64,000 bases of DNA from Flavihumibacter stibioxidans (GCF_014332695.1 NZ_MBUA01000027.1:186001-250000), one strand, 5' to 3'. Numbered from the stretch's first letter, positions 45,231 through 54,728 are shown. The notes: generated from the letters alone by a model not told the origin. Made by a program: numbers and translations.

Positions 45231-46200
45231 CAGGATCAGCCTTCTTATGCTTCCTGATATCTGCAATGATCCGTTTTGCATGGATCCTGGAATTTTCAAT
45301 AAAAAGGCTGTGGGTGTCCATGCCGCCGCATATAACCCCTGCCAGGTAGATGCCGGGAATATTGGTCTGGTGCGTTTTTTCATTGTATTCGGGCTTGTGG
45401 CTGGAATCCTTTGACAGCCTGATGCCGGTCTTTTTCAGGAATTCCAGGTTCGGTTCATAACCCGTCATGGCAATTACCCAGTCGTTCTCTATTGTAACCA
45501 TTCCATCAGGCGTATTAATATCTATTTCACGGTCGCGTATAGACGAAACAGAACTGTTGAAATATGCTTTGATGGATCCTTCCTTAATCCGGTTGATGAT
45601 ATCGGGGCGAACCCAGTATTTTACCCGCTGCCCAATTTCAGGCTGCCTTACCACCATGGTAACCTCCGCTCCTTTGCGCCAGGTTTCAAGCGCAGCATCA
45701 ACGGCCGAGTTCTGGGCGCCGATGACCACCACTTTCTGGAAGGCATAAAAATGAGGGTCTTTGTAATAATGTGTCACTTTGGGCAGGTCTTCCCCGGGCA
45801 CATTCAGTTTGAAGGGAATATCGTAAAAGCCGGTTGCTATTATAATGTTATCGGCACTGTATTTTTCTTTGGAAGATGTAACCGTAAATCCTTTACCGGA
45901 TTTTTTGATCGCCTTCACTTCTTCGAATAAGCGGATATTGACACCATGGCTTACTGCCACGCGGCGATAGTATTCCAGGGCTTCAGCACGGGTGGGTTTT
46001 GGGTTGTTGGATACAAACGGTACTTTCCCGATTTCCAGTCGTTCTGAAGTAGAGAAAAAGGTCATGTTTGAGGGATAGTTGTACAGCGAGTTTACCAGGC
46101 ACCCCTTTTCCAGCACCAGGTAATCAAGTTTTGCTTTGGCTGCTTCCAGCGCACAGGCCAGTCCGATCGGACCTCCACCTATTATTAATACCTGTAACAT
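45223..46200 (-). CDS. ypdA: YpdA-family bacillithiol disulfide reductase (putative)
   Basis: A 325-residue FAD/NADPH oxidoreductase. FAD motif GGGPIGLACA near 8, NADPH motif VVVIGAQNSAVDAA near 166, and the family mark ATGFYDIPF. YpdA (Bdr) is reported to reduce bacillithiol disulfide in firmicutes and is widespread in Bacteroidota, several of which make bacillithiol. It lacks the CxxC active site of thioredoxin reductase, as expected. Its start overlaps the FabH-like gene stop by 16 bases, so both are read together; its stop overlaps the permease gene by eight bases. Confidence 0.87.
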   Translation of the reverse strand: MLQVLIIGGGPIGLACALEAAKAKLDYLVLEKGCLVNSLYNYPSNMTFFSTSERLEIGKVPFVSNNPKPTRAEALEYYRRVAVSHGVNIRLFEEVKAIKKSGKGFTVTSSKEKYSADNIIIATGFYDIPFKLNVPGEDLPKVTHYYKDPHFYAFQKVVVIGAQNSAVDAALETWRKGAEVTMVVRQPEIGQRVKYWVRPDIINRIKEGSIKAYFNSSVSSIRDREIDINTPDGMVTIENDWVIAMTGYEPNLEFLKKTGIRLSKDSSHKPEYNEKTHQTNIPGIYLAGVICGGMDTHSLFIENSRIHAKRIIADIRKHKKADPVT

Positions 46201-47258
46201 ACAGCATTTATGTTCATGCCCGCACCAACTGAGGCAAACATTATAATATCACCCGGCTGCAGTTCGTGGTCAGGTAATTCACCTTTTCTGACAAGATCGA
46301 ACAGGGTAGGGATGGTGGCTACGGAACTGTTACCGAGCCATTGAATGCTCATGGGCATGACCTGGTCAGGTATTGTTTGCCGGTCGTATAGTTTATAAAA
46401 ATTCCGGATAATCACTTCATCCATTTTTTCATTGGCCTGGTGGATGAATATTTTTTTAAGCTGGTCAATTGCCACGCCGCTTTTATCCATACAGGCTTTC
46501 ATGGCCACAGGTACTTTTGAAATGGCATATTCATACACTTTCCTGCCTTTCATTTTGATGTATCGGTGATGTTCATCGGAATCGGGGCCATAGGAGGGGC
46601 CGAAATCAATGAAGCCCAGTTCAGGCCCGCAATCTGATTGTGCCGCCGCACCCAGGATGCCGCTGCCGGATTCGGGGGTTTCCTTAAACTCGATTATACA
46701 GGCGCCGGCTCCATCCGCGAAGATCATACTGTCGCGGTCGTGTATGTCAATTACCCTCGACAGTGTTTCTGTGCCTATTATAAGACTGCGGGTGGCTGCG
46801 CCGGCTTTGTTATAGAGGTCAGCCTGGATTACGCCCTGTAACCACCCCGGACAACCGAAAAGAATATCATAGGCTACACAATCAGGGTTACGGATACCCA
46901 ATTGGTGTTTTACCCTGGAAGCAAGCGAGGGTACGGTATCACTTTGGATATTCCCGGTATCGATGTCGCCATAATTGTGGGCAACTATGATCTGGTCGAG
47001 GGTTTCGGGGTCAATACCACTGTCGGCAATGGCCTGTTTGGCCGCTTCGGCCGCCATCCCGGAGGCGGTTAATCCGGGCTCGGCATAACGCCTTTCCTCA
47101 ATTCCTGTGATCTGGCGGAATTTATCGGCAATAACCGGAGAGGGTGTCTCTATTCTTTTCTGGTCATCAGAATAAAAAACATAAATCCCGAATTCGCTAT
47201 TCTTCTTGACCTGGTGCGGGATAAATTTACCGGTACCAGTGATGATGGATCTTTTCAT
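46185..47258 (-). CDS. 3-oxoacyl-ACP synthase III-like protein
   Basis: A 357-residue thiolase-fold enzyme of the FabH group. Active-site Cys136 in FGCPGW, His in IHQANEKM and Asn in LGNSSVATI complete the Cys-His-Asn triad. FabH condenses acyl-CoA with malonyl-ACP to begin fatty-acid synthesis; this version, next to ypdA rather than to plsX/fab genes, may be a second copy with other substrates. ATG 47258 (MKRSIITGTG) is preferred; an upstream ATG at 47273 sits within a hairpin. It is coupled to ypdA by a 16-base overlap. Confidence 0.85.
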   Translation of the reverse strand: MKRSIITGTGKFIPHQVKKNSEFGIYVFYSDDQKRIETPSPVIADKFRQITGIEERRYAEPGLTASGMAAEAAKQAIADSGIDPETLDQIIVAHNYGDIDTGNIQSDTVPSLASRVKHQLGIRNPDCVAYDILFGCPGWLQGVIQADLYNKAGAATRSLIIGTETLSRVIDIHDRDSMIFADGAGACIIEFKETPESGSGILGAAAQSDCGPELGFIDFGPSYGPDSDEHHRYIKMKGRKVYEYAISKVPVAMKACMDKSGVAIDQLKKIFIHQANEKMDEVIIRNFYKLYDRQTIPDQVMPMSIQWLGNSSVATIPTLFDLVRKGELPDHELQPGDIIMFASVGAGMNINAVCYRY

Positions 47259-47263
47259 GTAAA

Positions 47264-47290
47264 AAACGGGCATCGTTATAATGCCCGTTT
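47264..47290 (-). terminator. Intrinsic terminator touching the FabH-like start
   Basis: Arms AAACGGGCAT (47264-47273) and ATGCCCGTTT (47281-47290), perfect over 10 bases, around CGTTATA. On the minus strand it is followed by a T run (TTTTTT overlapping the stem end, 47266-47261), then ACATG of the FabH-like gene. It lies 63 bases beyond the DUF2807 stop, so it should end that operon; its closeness to the next start codon is odd. Confidence 0.65.
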
Positions 47291-47352
47291 AAAGTTCGTT
47301 ATTTATCCGTTTTCCTGAATAAATTTATCCTGTCTGGTTGCGGATTTGACTT

Positions 47353-48072
47353 TTACCATGGAACCACTCTGCCTGATCCGGATATTTTTACTTTCACCTG
47401 TGGACTGCCTTTATATTTTACCATTCCGCTTCCGGATATCTGGCAGTCAAGTAAATCATTTACCCAAAGGGAGATATCACCGGAACCGCTGGTTTGTGTA
47501 TAGGAAGTTTCTGCTTCCAGCCCCAGCAGGTGGATGTCGCCACTGCCACTGATCCGGCAGTTTTCTTCAGTGGCCGATCCGTTGCGCACAATAATATCGC
47601 CCGAACCGTTTACCCTGGTTTCCAGGAGTCCGGTGGAAACCTTTGCCAGGTCAATCTTTCCTGATCCATTTGTCTCCAGTTTCAATCTGTCCGGACTGAT
47701 CGCCTGCTGCACGAAAATATCTCCTGACCCATTTATGTACATGCCTTCAAGGTCAGGCGCTTTCAGGTAAACCGTGATGGGGTCATGCGAATGGATAACG
47801 GTATTATCCCTGATCTTGATTTTCAGTTCATTGTTGGAGACATATGTCTCAATCACGTCGAGGATGTTTTTCTGCGCCCTGATTTCCAGACTGAATTCAC
47901 TGGAAGGTTCATAATACAGGTTGCCCCCCGTGCCAAAGTGAAGAGTAGAGAAATTGGTTACAAACCTTTCTTCGCTTACTACCGGCCCTTCGCCATTTAT
48001 TTTTGAACAGGAGCTGGCTAATATCAACAGCCCGCTGAAAAATAACAGTAAGAATGCATTAGCTGATTTCAT
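47353..48072 (-). CDS. DUF2807 (GIN-domain) lipoprotein
   Basis: A 239-residue exported protein with a lipoprotein-type signal ending ASSC near residue 22. The mature part is a right-handed beta-helix-like DUF2807 domain with repeated SGSG and NGSGDI turns (GSGDIFV, NGSGKIDL, NGSGDIIV, SGSGDIHL, SGSGDISL). Such proteins are taken as surface or periplasmic adhesin-like, without known reaction. It follows the TonB receptor by 19 bases and is probably the last gene of the sigma/anti-sigma operon, closed by the terminator at 47264. Confidence 0.85.
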   Translation of the reverse strand: MKSANAFLLLFFSGLLILASSCSKINGEGPVVSEERFVTNFSTLHFGTGGNLYYEPSSEFSLEIRAQKNILDVIETYVSNNELKIKIRDNTVIHSHDPITVYLKAPDLEGMYINGSGDIFVQQAISPDRLKLETNGSGKIDLAKVSTGLLETRVNGSGDIIVRNGSATEENCRISGSGDIHLLGLEAETSYTQTSGSGDISLWVNDLLDCQISGSGMVKYKGSPQVKVKISGSGRVVPW

Positions 48073-48091
48073 ATTATAATTATTTAAAAAG

Positions 48092-50446
48092 TCAGAATTC
48101 TATTTTGTAATTAAACACCGGAATGATCCCTGTCTGGTAATAGGTGACGACTTCACCTTTGTGGCGATCGAAGAAATAATCATACACATTTTTCCTGTTG
48201 GTCAGATTCTGGATATCCAGCGAAAAGGTGCTGGTATATCCCGGCTTGTTCATTTTCAGGCTGAGGCGCAGGTCTGTGCGAAAGTAGCCAGGGATTCTCC
48301 CGGAATATGCCTTTGATTCCACATACTTCGTGTATCCTTCATTGATAGATGCCTGAAGATCTATAGGAGTGGTCCGATAGCCTCCTGCATAAACAGTTTT
48401 TATATTGATTCCGATACTTCTTTTATTACTGTGGTGCACAAACTCTTTACCTGCCGTAAAAGTATTTGCGAAATTGCCATTGAAGCGTGTATTCCTTTCA
48501 ATGCCATCCGCGCCTGTATATTTAGACTGGTAGAGTGAGTTTGATAACAGGAAATAGAAATAATTCCGCAATTGCTTTTCCAGTGATATTTCCAGCCCGT
48601 AGTTTTTACCCTTGCCTTTGTTTTCCAGGGCTTCGGTCATAAATCCCGCGATCATATTAATACTGGAATAACTACTGGTATCATAAATGCTCACCGGTAC
48701 ATTGAGCAGGTGCTGGTAATATAGTTCGGTCTTCAGTTTCAACCCCTTTGCCAGTTGCCTGTTCCAGGCAAGAACGAAATGATGCGACCTGGTCATTCCC
48801 AGTTTCCTGTTGGGTTCGGTCCAGTTACCATTCTGCGGCGTCCTGGCAAAGTAAACACCCATTGGCTGGATCTGGCTGTGCAATCCATACCCTGCACTGA
48901 AACTGTTTCGGTTGTTCGCATCCCACTTAATGGCTGCCCTTGGCTCCAGTGCTGCGGATTTGTTCAGGTTAAGGTACAGGAAATGCAATCCACCGGTTAT
49001 GTTTAACCGATTCCCCGCTTTGAAACTCCACTGCGTAAATGCCTGTACTGTTTGTGTATTGTCCCTTATATCCAGTTTTTGCTCAGCTTCCTCACCCGGC
49101 TGGTCACGTGATTTCTGTTCATACCTGAAGTTGATCTGGTTCAGTATGATGCCCGCTCTTAAGGAATGCCTGCGGCTGACCTGTTGGTTTAATGTGGTGG
49201 ACAGGGTGATTTTCTTCGTCAGGTAGCCTGCATTGAAAGTATTGACAATGCTGTCCTGCTGCTCCAGGTATTTTTCATTGTATCCGTTTTCCTGGCCTGA
49301 AAAAACAAGGGCTGATTTCAGGGACGAGTTTCCGCCCAGGCGAATGGAATGGGTGAACCCTGCCGCGCCGGTATTTCCTTTGAATACCCCGCTTTTACGA
49401 TCAATCTCCTCTTCCCATTTCGTTACATCCTTTTCAGGATTGAACTTCTGGTCACTTAAGCCGCCAAATCCAAACAGGGTAAATGTGCCTGCTTTTTTGG
49501 TGGGCAGGTAAACATTATAGGAAAGGTCCTGGAAATTGGTGGTTGCACCACCAGGCATGTCCAGTCCCATTTTGATCAGTAATCCGAGGGTGGAATAGCG
49601 GTAGTTTACCAGGTAGGATCCTTTGTAGTTTTTGGAAAAAGGGCCTTCTGCTGCAAGGTTAAGTCCCAGTACACCCGCCTGGAATGCATATTCCCTTTTC
49701 TCATTGTTCCCTTTCCGTAAACGGAGGTCAAATACACCGCTGAGTGCATTTCCATATTCTGCTGCAAAAGCACCGGTTACGAAATCAGAGTTCGCCAGTA
49801 ATTGTGAACTAAGGATGGAAATTCCGCCTCCGCTTCCACCTGTAACCGCGTAATGGTTTGGATTGGGGATATCCACCCCTTCCATCCGCCACAACATGCC
49901 AGCAGGAGAATTTCCACGGATAACAATATGGTTATTGCCATCATCAGCGGCCACCACACCCGCAAAACTGGTCGACATCCTGAGCGGATCATTAACTGCT
50001 GCAGCATATCGCTGTGTTTCTTCCACGGAAAATGCACGGGCACTTACCAGGCTCAGCTCATTGAGCGGCCTGTTTCTTACTCCCCTGGCTTTTACCACCA
50101 CTTCTTCCTGGACCTGCACATCCAGTTCGAGGGAAATATTCAATACCTGCTCCTTACCCGATATGAGGGTAATATTATCCAGCTGTGCCGGTTTATAACC
50201 GGCATGACTTACCCGTATTTGCTGTAAACCGATCGGAACATGGATGAATCGGAAATTTCCCTGTTCATCAGTGATGGTTGATTTGTTTTGACCAGGTAAT
50301 GCCACTGTGGCGCCTGCCAGTGGTTTCTGCAACAACTGGTCCGTAACCTGGCCGCGCAGGGTTTGTGTTGCCTGTGACCATAAAACAGCGGGCATACAAA
50401 AAATAAGAAAAGAAAGGATAAGGGTTAATCTCAATCTGCTTGTCAT
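48092..50446 (-). CDS. TonB-dependent receptor with carboxypeptidase-regulatory domain
   Basis: A 784-residue outer-membrane receptor. Signal peptide (MTSRLRLTLILSFLIFCMPAVLWSQ), carboxypeptidase-regulatory domain (about 30-110), plug with VVKARGVRNRPLN and MEGVDIPNPNHYAVTGGSGGGISIL, and a long barrel. ATG 50446 is preferred; an in-frame ATG 27 bases earlier adds a poor N-terminus. It has no STN domain of its own; that domain is on the neighbouring protein. Substrate unknown (siderophore, oligosaccharide or peptide). The gene lies 68 bases after the STN gene in the FecIR operon. Confidence 0.88.
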   Translation of the reverse strand: MTSRLRLTLILSFLIFCMPAVLWSQATQTLRGQVTDQLLQKPLAGATVALPGQNKSTITDEQGNFRFIHVPIGLQQIRVSHAGYKPAQLDNITLISGKEQVLNISLELDVQVQEEVVVKARGVRNRPLNELSLVSARAFSVEETQRYAAAVNDPLRMSTSFAGVVAADDGNNHIVIRGNSPAGMLWRMEGVDIPNPNHYAVTGGSGGGISILSSQLLANSDFVTGAFAAEYGNALSGVFDLRLRKGNNEKREYAFQAGVLGLNLAAEGPFSKNYKGSYLVNYRYSTLGLLIKMGLDMPGGATTNFQDLSYNVYLPTKKAGTFTLFGFGGLSDQKFNPEKDVTKWEEEIDRKSGVFKGNTGAAGFTHSIRLGGNSSLKSALVFSGQENGYNEKYLEQQDSIVNTFNAGYLTKKITLSTTLNQQVSRRHSLRAGIILNQINFRYEQKSRDQPGEEAEQKLDIRDNTQTVQAFTQWSFKAGNRLNITGGLHFLYLNLNKSAALEPRAAIKWDANNRNSFSAGYGLHSQIQPMGVYFARTPQNGNWTEPNRKLGMTRSHHFVLAWNRQLAKGLKLKTELYYQHLLNVPVSIYDTSSYSSINMIAGFMTEALENKGKGKNYGLEISLEKQLRNYFYFLLSNSLYQSKYTGADGIERNTRFNGNFANTFTAGKEFVHHSNKRSIGINIKTVYAGGYRTTPIDLQASINEGYTKYVESKAYSGRIPGYFRTDLRLSLKMNKPGYTSTFSLDIQNLTNRKNVYDYFFDRHKGEVVTYYQTGIIPVFNYKIEF

Positions 50447-50514
50447 AAAAATCGTCTTTTGCAGGTTCGACAACGAGCGAAGGATTTACCCCTATTGAGT
50501 CATGATAAGTTTCG

Positions 50515-52314
50515 CTAAAAAAAATGAAATCCTGCCTGCCAGCCCAGCCAGCCGCTACGGTTTCCGCCCAGGCTGTTTGATTGGAGGGAGCCTCCCGGTA
50601 CAGGGTACCTGTAACCTGCAACTTTTCTGTCCTGGTCAGATATGAAAACATTGTATGCCGGTCCGGCATAGATGCCAAAGTATTTTCCGATGCGGAATTG
50701 CAGGCTGAATGTGGCCCTGTTCAGCAGGTTCAGGTAGTCCCATGATCCCATGTACAGGTATTGGGAATTCAGCTCAAAATTAAGAGCAAGGGATTTGCCC
50801 AGCTTCCATTCCCGGCCAATCCCGTATCCAAAAGAAAATATTTTGTTACTGGTATCAGGATTGGCTCCGCCCAGCAGGATACTGTATAATTTATGGTTGC
50901 CGGTTTTGAATGCGGCATTGAAAGGCAGGACTTCGTTGCTGTAAAAAGCCAGTTTGTGATATCCCCTGAAGACTACGTTGATCAGGCCTATGCTGTAACC
51001 TTCTGAACTGTCGGAAATATTTATAAGGCCAATCTGGACACCTTTCAATCTTTTGGCATAGTTAAATACACCACCGATCTGCACCCCGCTCATATTGTTT
51101 CCGGTAATATTGCCCACACCGCCAATCTGCAAACCTTCGAAGTTTTTATTGGTGAAATTTACCACGCCACCAACCTGTACGCCGCTGAATTGTCCCCTGA
51201 CAAAATTGTTGATACCACCTGCCTGCAGCCCGCCGGCATCATCCAGTACCGTATTCTGCAGCCCGCCGACCTGGAAACCATTCATATTGCCGCCGACCAG
51301 GTTGAACAATCCGCCGATCTGCGCATATTTCATGTCCTTTTTGTCGAGGTTGAAAAGCCCTCCCAGCTCAAAACCATTCACGCCACCTGAATAGCCGCCA
51401 AAAACGTTAAAGGAGAAATTATTCACCACCTGCGGGTTCATCCGGCCGTTGGAAGACAAACCGGGAGTAAGCGAAAATTGAACGGGCCTTGCCGTAAAAA
51501 ACTTCCCCAGGTTGATGCTCTGTATCCGCAGTCGGGACGAAAGCAGAAAACGCCCCATAGCGGTGCGTTGTACCCTGATTGAATCCATTTTTTTGTAGAG
51601 ATACAAAATCGTACTGCTATCAGGTTGCGGTACGGCAATATAAACAGAGTCCGGTGCAGGCAAGGTTCCGGGGCCAACGATTACATTGGTGCCGCTGATT
51701 TCAGCCGGGCTAAGAGTAATGCTTAATTGCTGGTCATACCCGGCCTGTATGGGAACCGTCGTGTCCTGGTAAAATTCTTTACTGACGGTCAGAGCAGCTT
51801 TTTTGTACCTGGATTTGAGCCGGATGCTGAAATAACCGTTCGCATTGGTAAGGGAGGAAACAAGTCGCTGCTTTTCATATACACTGGCGTCTGCCAGTTG
51901 TTCCCCGGTCTGGTCATCACGCACATACCCGGTAACATGATAAATGTTATCGTTCGATTCGCTTTGTTCCGTAACCAGGGTGATTTTTAACGGAGACCTG
52001 CGGATGATGATATAGTTGCCGGATTCCAGAAACTCAAACCCCGATGGAAATATATATTCCAGTATGGATTGCACGGTACGGTTGCCGGCAGAAATGCTGA
52101 CCTGCCTGTTCCGGTTAATGATGCTGGTATTGTAGCTGAAATAAAAATCTCCCTGGTTGCTCACTATTTCCAATACTTCCTGCACAGGTTGACGATTTAC
52201 AGAAATATTTACAATTCTGTTCAATAAGGATTGTGCGTGTGAAACAGCTGAAAACAGTAAGAAAATGGCGATCCATCCTGTTGAAATTCCTGCACGCTTT
52301 GACAACTGATACAT
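50515..52314 (-). CDS. STN and carboxypeptidase-regulatory protein with 16-residue repeats
   Basis: A 599-residue protein. Signal peptide (to about 28), STN domain (30-105, as in secretins and FecA signalling), carboxypeptidase-regulatory domain (125-200), linker, then seven repeats of 16 residues with GG at 318, 334, 350, 366, 382, 398 and 414 (pattern G-aromatic/V-Q-V/I-GG-x-x-N), two weaker copies after, and a C-terminal barrel-like part. The repeats recall the LA_2272-type surface repeat proteins as I know them. It sits between FecR and the TonB receptor, a place where an STN domain should transmit an outer-membrane signal to FecR. Confidence 0.8.
   Translation of the reverse strand: MYQLSKRAGISTGWIAIFLLFSAVSHAQSLLNRIVNISVNRQPVQEVLEIVSNQGDFYFSYNTSIINRNRQVSISAGNRTVQSILEYIFPSGFEFLESGNYIIIRRSPLKITLVTEQSESNDNIYHVTGYVRDDQTGEQLADASVYEKQRLVSSLTNANGYFSIRLKSRYKKAALTVSKEFYQDTTVPIQAGYDQQLSITLSPAEISGTNVIVGPGTLPAPDSVYIAVPQPDSSTILYLYKKMDSIRVQRTAMGRFLLSSRLRIQSINLGKFFTARPVQFSLTPGLSSNGRMNPQVVNNFSFNVFGGYSGGVNGFELGGLFNLDKKDMKYAQIGGLFNLVGGNMNGFQVGGLQNTVLDDAGGLQAGGINNFVRGQFSGVQVGGVVNFTNKNFEGLQIGGVGNITGNNMSGVQIGGVFNYAKRLKGVQIGLINISDSSEGYSIGLINVVFRGYHKLAFYSNEVLPFNAAFKTGNHKLYSILLGGANPDTSNKIFSFGYGIGREWKLGKSLALNFELNSQYLYMGSWDYLNLLNRATFSLQFRIGKYFGIYAGPAYNVFISDQDRKVAGYRYPVPGGSLQSNSLGGNRSGWLGWQAGFHFF
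50977..51375 (-). repeat. Coding repeat, 48-base (16-residue) unit
   Basis: Seven consecutive 16-residue units plus two partial ones in the STN protein (residues 314-446), with the GG pair at an exact 16-residue spacing. Bases have drifted more than the protein, so selection is on the protein pattern. Sixteen residues suits a pair of beta strands with turns, as in a solenoid or barrel. Confidence 0.85.
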
Positions 52315-52323
52315 GATAATACA

Positions 52324-53352
52324 CTATTGAAGGATGAACTTATCGCCTTGTTGCTGAAGGCTTATATCCAGGGTTTGGGTAATGATGTTTAAAATTTTGT
52401 TGAGTGGTTCTTCGTTGAATGTAGTGGTCAGCGGCAGGTTCCGGATCGAAGGATTTCCGATAATAATATTGGCTCCATAAGCCTGGTTCAGTACTTCCAC
52501 CAGTTTCCAGAGCGGGGTATTGTCACAGGTAAATGTTTTGGTCCGGTAATAATTGTACAGTTGGTCAGGTTGTTTTTCCTTTTTCAGCACGCCCTCACGG
52601 TGATGTATAGTTGTTTTTTCACCAGCCCGCAGTGCAAGCTGGCTGCCCTTCCCATTTACCCTTACAATACCGGTTTCTACCACAATGACCGTGCTGTCAG
52701 GGGTTTCGCGGATATTAAAAGAAGTGCCCAGGACGGTAACGGTAAAGTCATTCACGGTCACAATAAAAGGTTTGTCCTTATTGGGCTTGATGGAAAAGAA
52801 ACCTTCTCCTTTCAGTTTCACCTGGCGGCTGTTGCCCCTGAACCGGGAAGGGTAGGAGAGTGCCGAATGTTTATTCAGTATGATGTTTGAACCATCGGGT
52901 AATTCTGTTTTGCCGGTATTGTTGGTGGTGGCCACTTGGATGTCCTCCGGCTTTAACAGCCGCTCAAAAGCGAAATATCCCATCAGGCCGGTAATGATCA
53001 CGGCAAGTACAGCCGCAGCCCTGAACAGGAAATTCCTTTCGGATATCCTCACAATCTTACTCCTTTCGCCATCCTCTGCTCTCGTCCATTCTTTTTTCAC
53101 TGCTGCATTCCCGCCATCTGCCGGATTCACTTTTCTTAAAAATCTTTCCCAGGCTGCATTTTCATCCACTTTACTGCTGGCGGCAATCTCCCTGCTTTTT
53201 GTCCAGATCAGTGAAAAATGATCATAATAGCTTCTGTTTGCGTCAGATTCTTCAATCCAGTCCATTGCCGCCATTGCTTCCTTCGGGGTACATTCGCCCA
53301 GGAGAAATTTCACCAGCAGCTCATCGATCATATGATTGTTCGGATACTGCAC
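52324..53352 (-). CDS. FecR-family anti-sigma factor
   Basis: A 342-residue inner-membrane regulator. N-terminal cytoplasmic sigma-binding part with LLGECTPKEAMAAMDWIEES, one membrane helix (AAAVLAVIITGLMGYF near 112), FecR domain in the periplasm (TELPDGSNIILNKHS through FNIRETPDSTVIV) and the C-terminal DUF4974 domain. It would hold the ECF sigma factor until a signal comes from an STN-domain protein. It lies four bases after the sigma gene and nine before the STN gene. Starts at 53352 and 53331 are both possible. Confidence 0.93.
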   Translation of the reverse strand: MQYPNNHMIDELLVKFLLGECTPKEAMAAMDWIEESDANRSYYDHFSLIWTKSREIAASSKVDENAAWERFLRKVNPADGGNAAVKKEWTRAEDGERSKIVRISERNFLFRAAAVLAVIITGLMGYFAFERLLKPEDIQVATTNNTGKTELPDGSNIILNKHSALSYPSRFRGNSRQVKLKGEGFFSIKPNKDKPFIVTVNDFTVTVLGTSFNIRETPDSTVIVVETGIVRVNGKGSQLALRAGEKTTIHHREGVLKKEKQPDQLYNYYRTKTFTCDNTPLWKLVEVLNQAYGANIIIGNPSIRNLPLTTTFNEEPLNKILNIITQTLDISLQQQGDKFILQ

Positions 53353-53356
53353 GGTA

Positions 53357-53929
53357 TTATATATTTAGGAGGATTAACAGTATTAAAGGCAGGAATTCCG
53401 AGAGCTTTTCCCTCAATAAGCGCAATGCTTTGCCCATCTGGTTCTCAATGGTTTTGATGGAAAGTCCCAGCCTGTCGGCAATTTCCTGGTATTTAAGCTC
53501 TTCAAAGCGGCTCATCTGGAATATGGTGCGGCATTGTTCCGGCAGTTCATTCAGCGCCTTGTTGAGGTGCCATTCCAGTTCACCCATCTGCAGTTTAGCG
53601 GCAGCCGGCGCCGGTTCATCTGCCGGGCGTGCGGCCATAAAGGCATGGTAAGCCGATTGTACTTTCTGATGTTTCAGGTAATTGAGGCATTCATGGTAAA
53701 CGGAACGGTATAGGTAGGCCGTTGCAGAGGAGTTGATCTGCAACTGATCCTTTTTCTCCCATAGTTTGCAAAAGACATTTTGAACCATTTCCTCGGCCAG
53801 CATGTCATCCTTTACGATGGTAAAGGCATAGGCATGCAGGCTTTTAAAATGGCTTTTAAAAACCTCTTCGAAACGCATCAGTCCGTGATCCGTCCGCAGG
53901 ATAAGGTGCCCGGCTGTTGTAATGGCCAT
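53357..53929 (-). CDS. FecI-type ECF sigma-70 factor
   Basis: A 190-residue sigma factor of the Bacteroidota expansion family 1. Region 2 is FEEVFKSHFKSLHAYAFTIVKDDMLAEEMVQNVFCKLWE, and region 4 ends with the HTH LSIKTIENQMGKALRLLREKL. I took ATG 53929; the frame opens 45 bases further, and another start at 53878 (MRFEEVF) would give the shortest form. It is first in an operon with FecR, the STN protein, the TonB receptor and DUF2807, and probably drives this operon. The 209 bases before it (to 54138) hold nothing recognisable. Confidence 0.93.
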   Translation of the reverse strand: MAITTAGHLILRTDHGLMRFEEVFKSHFKSLHAYAFTIVKDDMLAEEMVQNVFCKLWEKKDQLQINSSATAYLYRSVYHECLNYLKHQKVQSAYHAFMAARPADEPAPAAAKLQMGELEWHLNKALNELPEQCRTIFQMSRFEELKYQEIADRLGLSIKTIENQMGKALRLLREKLSEFLPLILLILLNI

Positions 53930-54138
53930 GCTGTTGGTTTGGTATCTGCTGTCTATAATCAGTGCTACTGCCAATGCTGCTTTTCAGGTACGACAGGGAA
54001 CTGGTCATTTACCCCTATCGTCACCGGAAAAATATTTTCAGGCGCACATTTTCAGGGCAGCAGAACTGGATGAGCTGGCAAAGCTAGCGGCCTTTTTCCG
54101 GAGGACAAACCAACAGTATGTGAATTTAGATAAGCGGT

Positions 54139-54684
54139 CTAAAAGCAGTTGTCACGCAGCATTTTCATGTATAAAAGTCCCTTCTCCCTGGCAAAGCGGA
54201 TATTGTTTTCCGGAATTTCTTCCGGATCACCCTGGTAAAACTCCAGGGCCTTTTCCAGGCTTTCCTCCCGCAGCAGGTGTAACATTGGGTAGGGGGAACG
54301 GTTGGTGAAATTGGCCGGGTCATCTGAAGCAACGCCAGCAAACTGGTATTCAGGATGGAAACTCGCCACCTGGTAAACTCCTTCATAATCCTCGGATGCT
54401 ATCAGCTCTTCCGCCATTTCTACCAGGTCGAGGTATTCCTCAAAGTCGCCGGTCAGGTTCGGAAAGATTACAAGGGTGGTTTCGATACTTTCGTCATCGT
54501 CCAGCTGCCGGCAGGCTTCCAGAAAAGCAGTCAGGCATTCTTCTATGGATTGGCTTTCTGAAACGGTGAACCGGACTGTGTTGCGCTTCATTTCCCTTGC
54601 GGCAAATGGACAGAAATTGCAACCGATCACCACATCGGTGATCCATTTTTTGGTTTGAGAGATGATCTGTTCAGCATGTACCAT
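54139..54684 (-). CDS. DUF1415-family protein
   Basis: A 181-residue cytoplasmic protein of a widespread uncharacterised family. Marks: the CNFCPFA motif near 22, [33 protein letters not shown] and a terminal [10 protein letters not shown]. The two early cysteines are conserved in relatives and could bind metal. ATG 54684 (MVHAEQ) fits the usual start; the open frame continues 45 bases upstream into the divergent CDSGH gene promoter area. No known function. It reads divergently from the CDGSH gene with 44 bases between. Confidence 0.85.
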   Translation of the reverse strand: MVHAEQIISQTKKWITDVVIGCNFCPFAAREMKRNTVRFTVSESQSIEECLTAFLEACRQLDDDESIETTLVIFPNLTGDFEEYLDLVEMAEELIASEDYEGVYQVASFHPEYQFAGVASDDPANFTNRSPYPMLHLLREESLEKALEFYQGDPEEIPENNIRFAREKGLLYMKMLRDNCF

Positions 54685-54728
54685 GCTGCAATTTAAACCC
54701 TTATTTTCGTGGCTAAAAATTGAAAACA

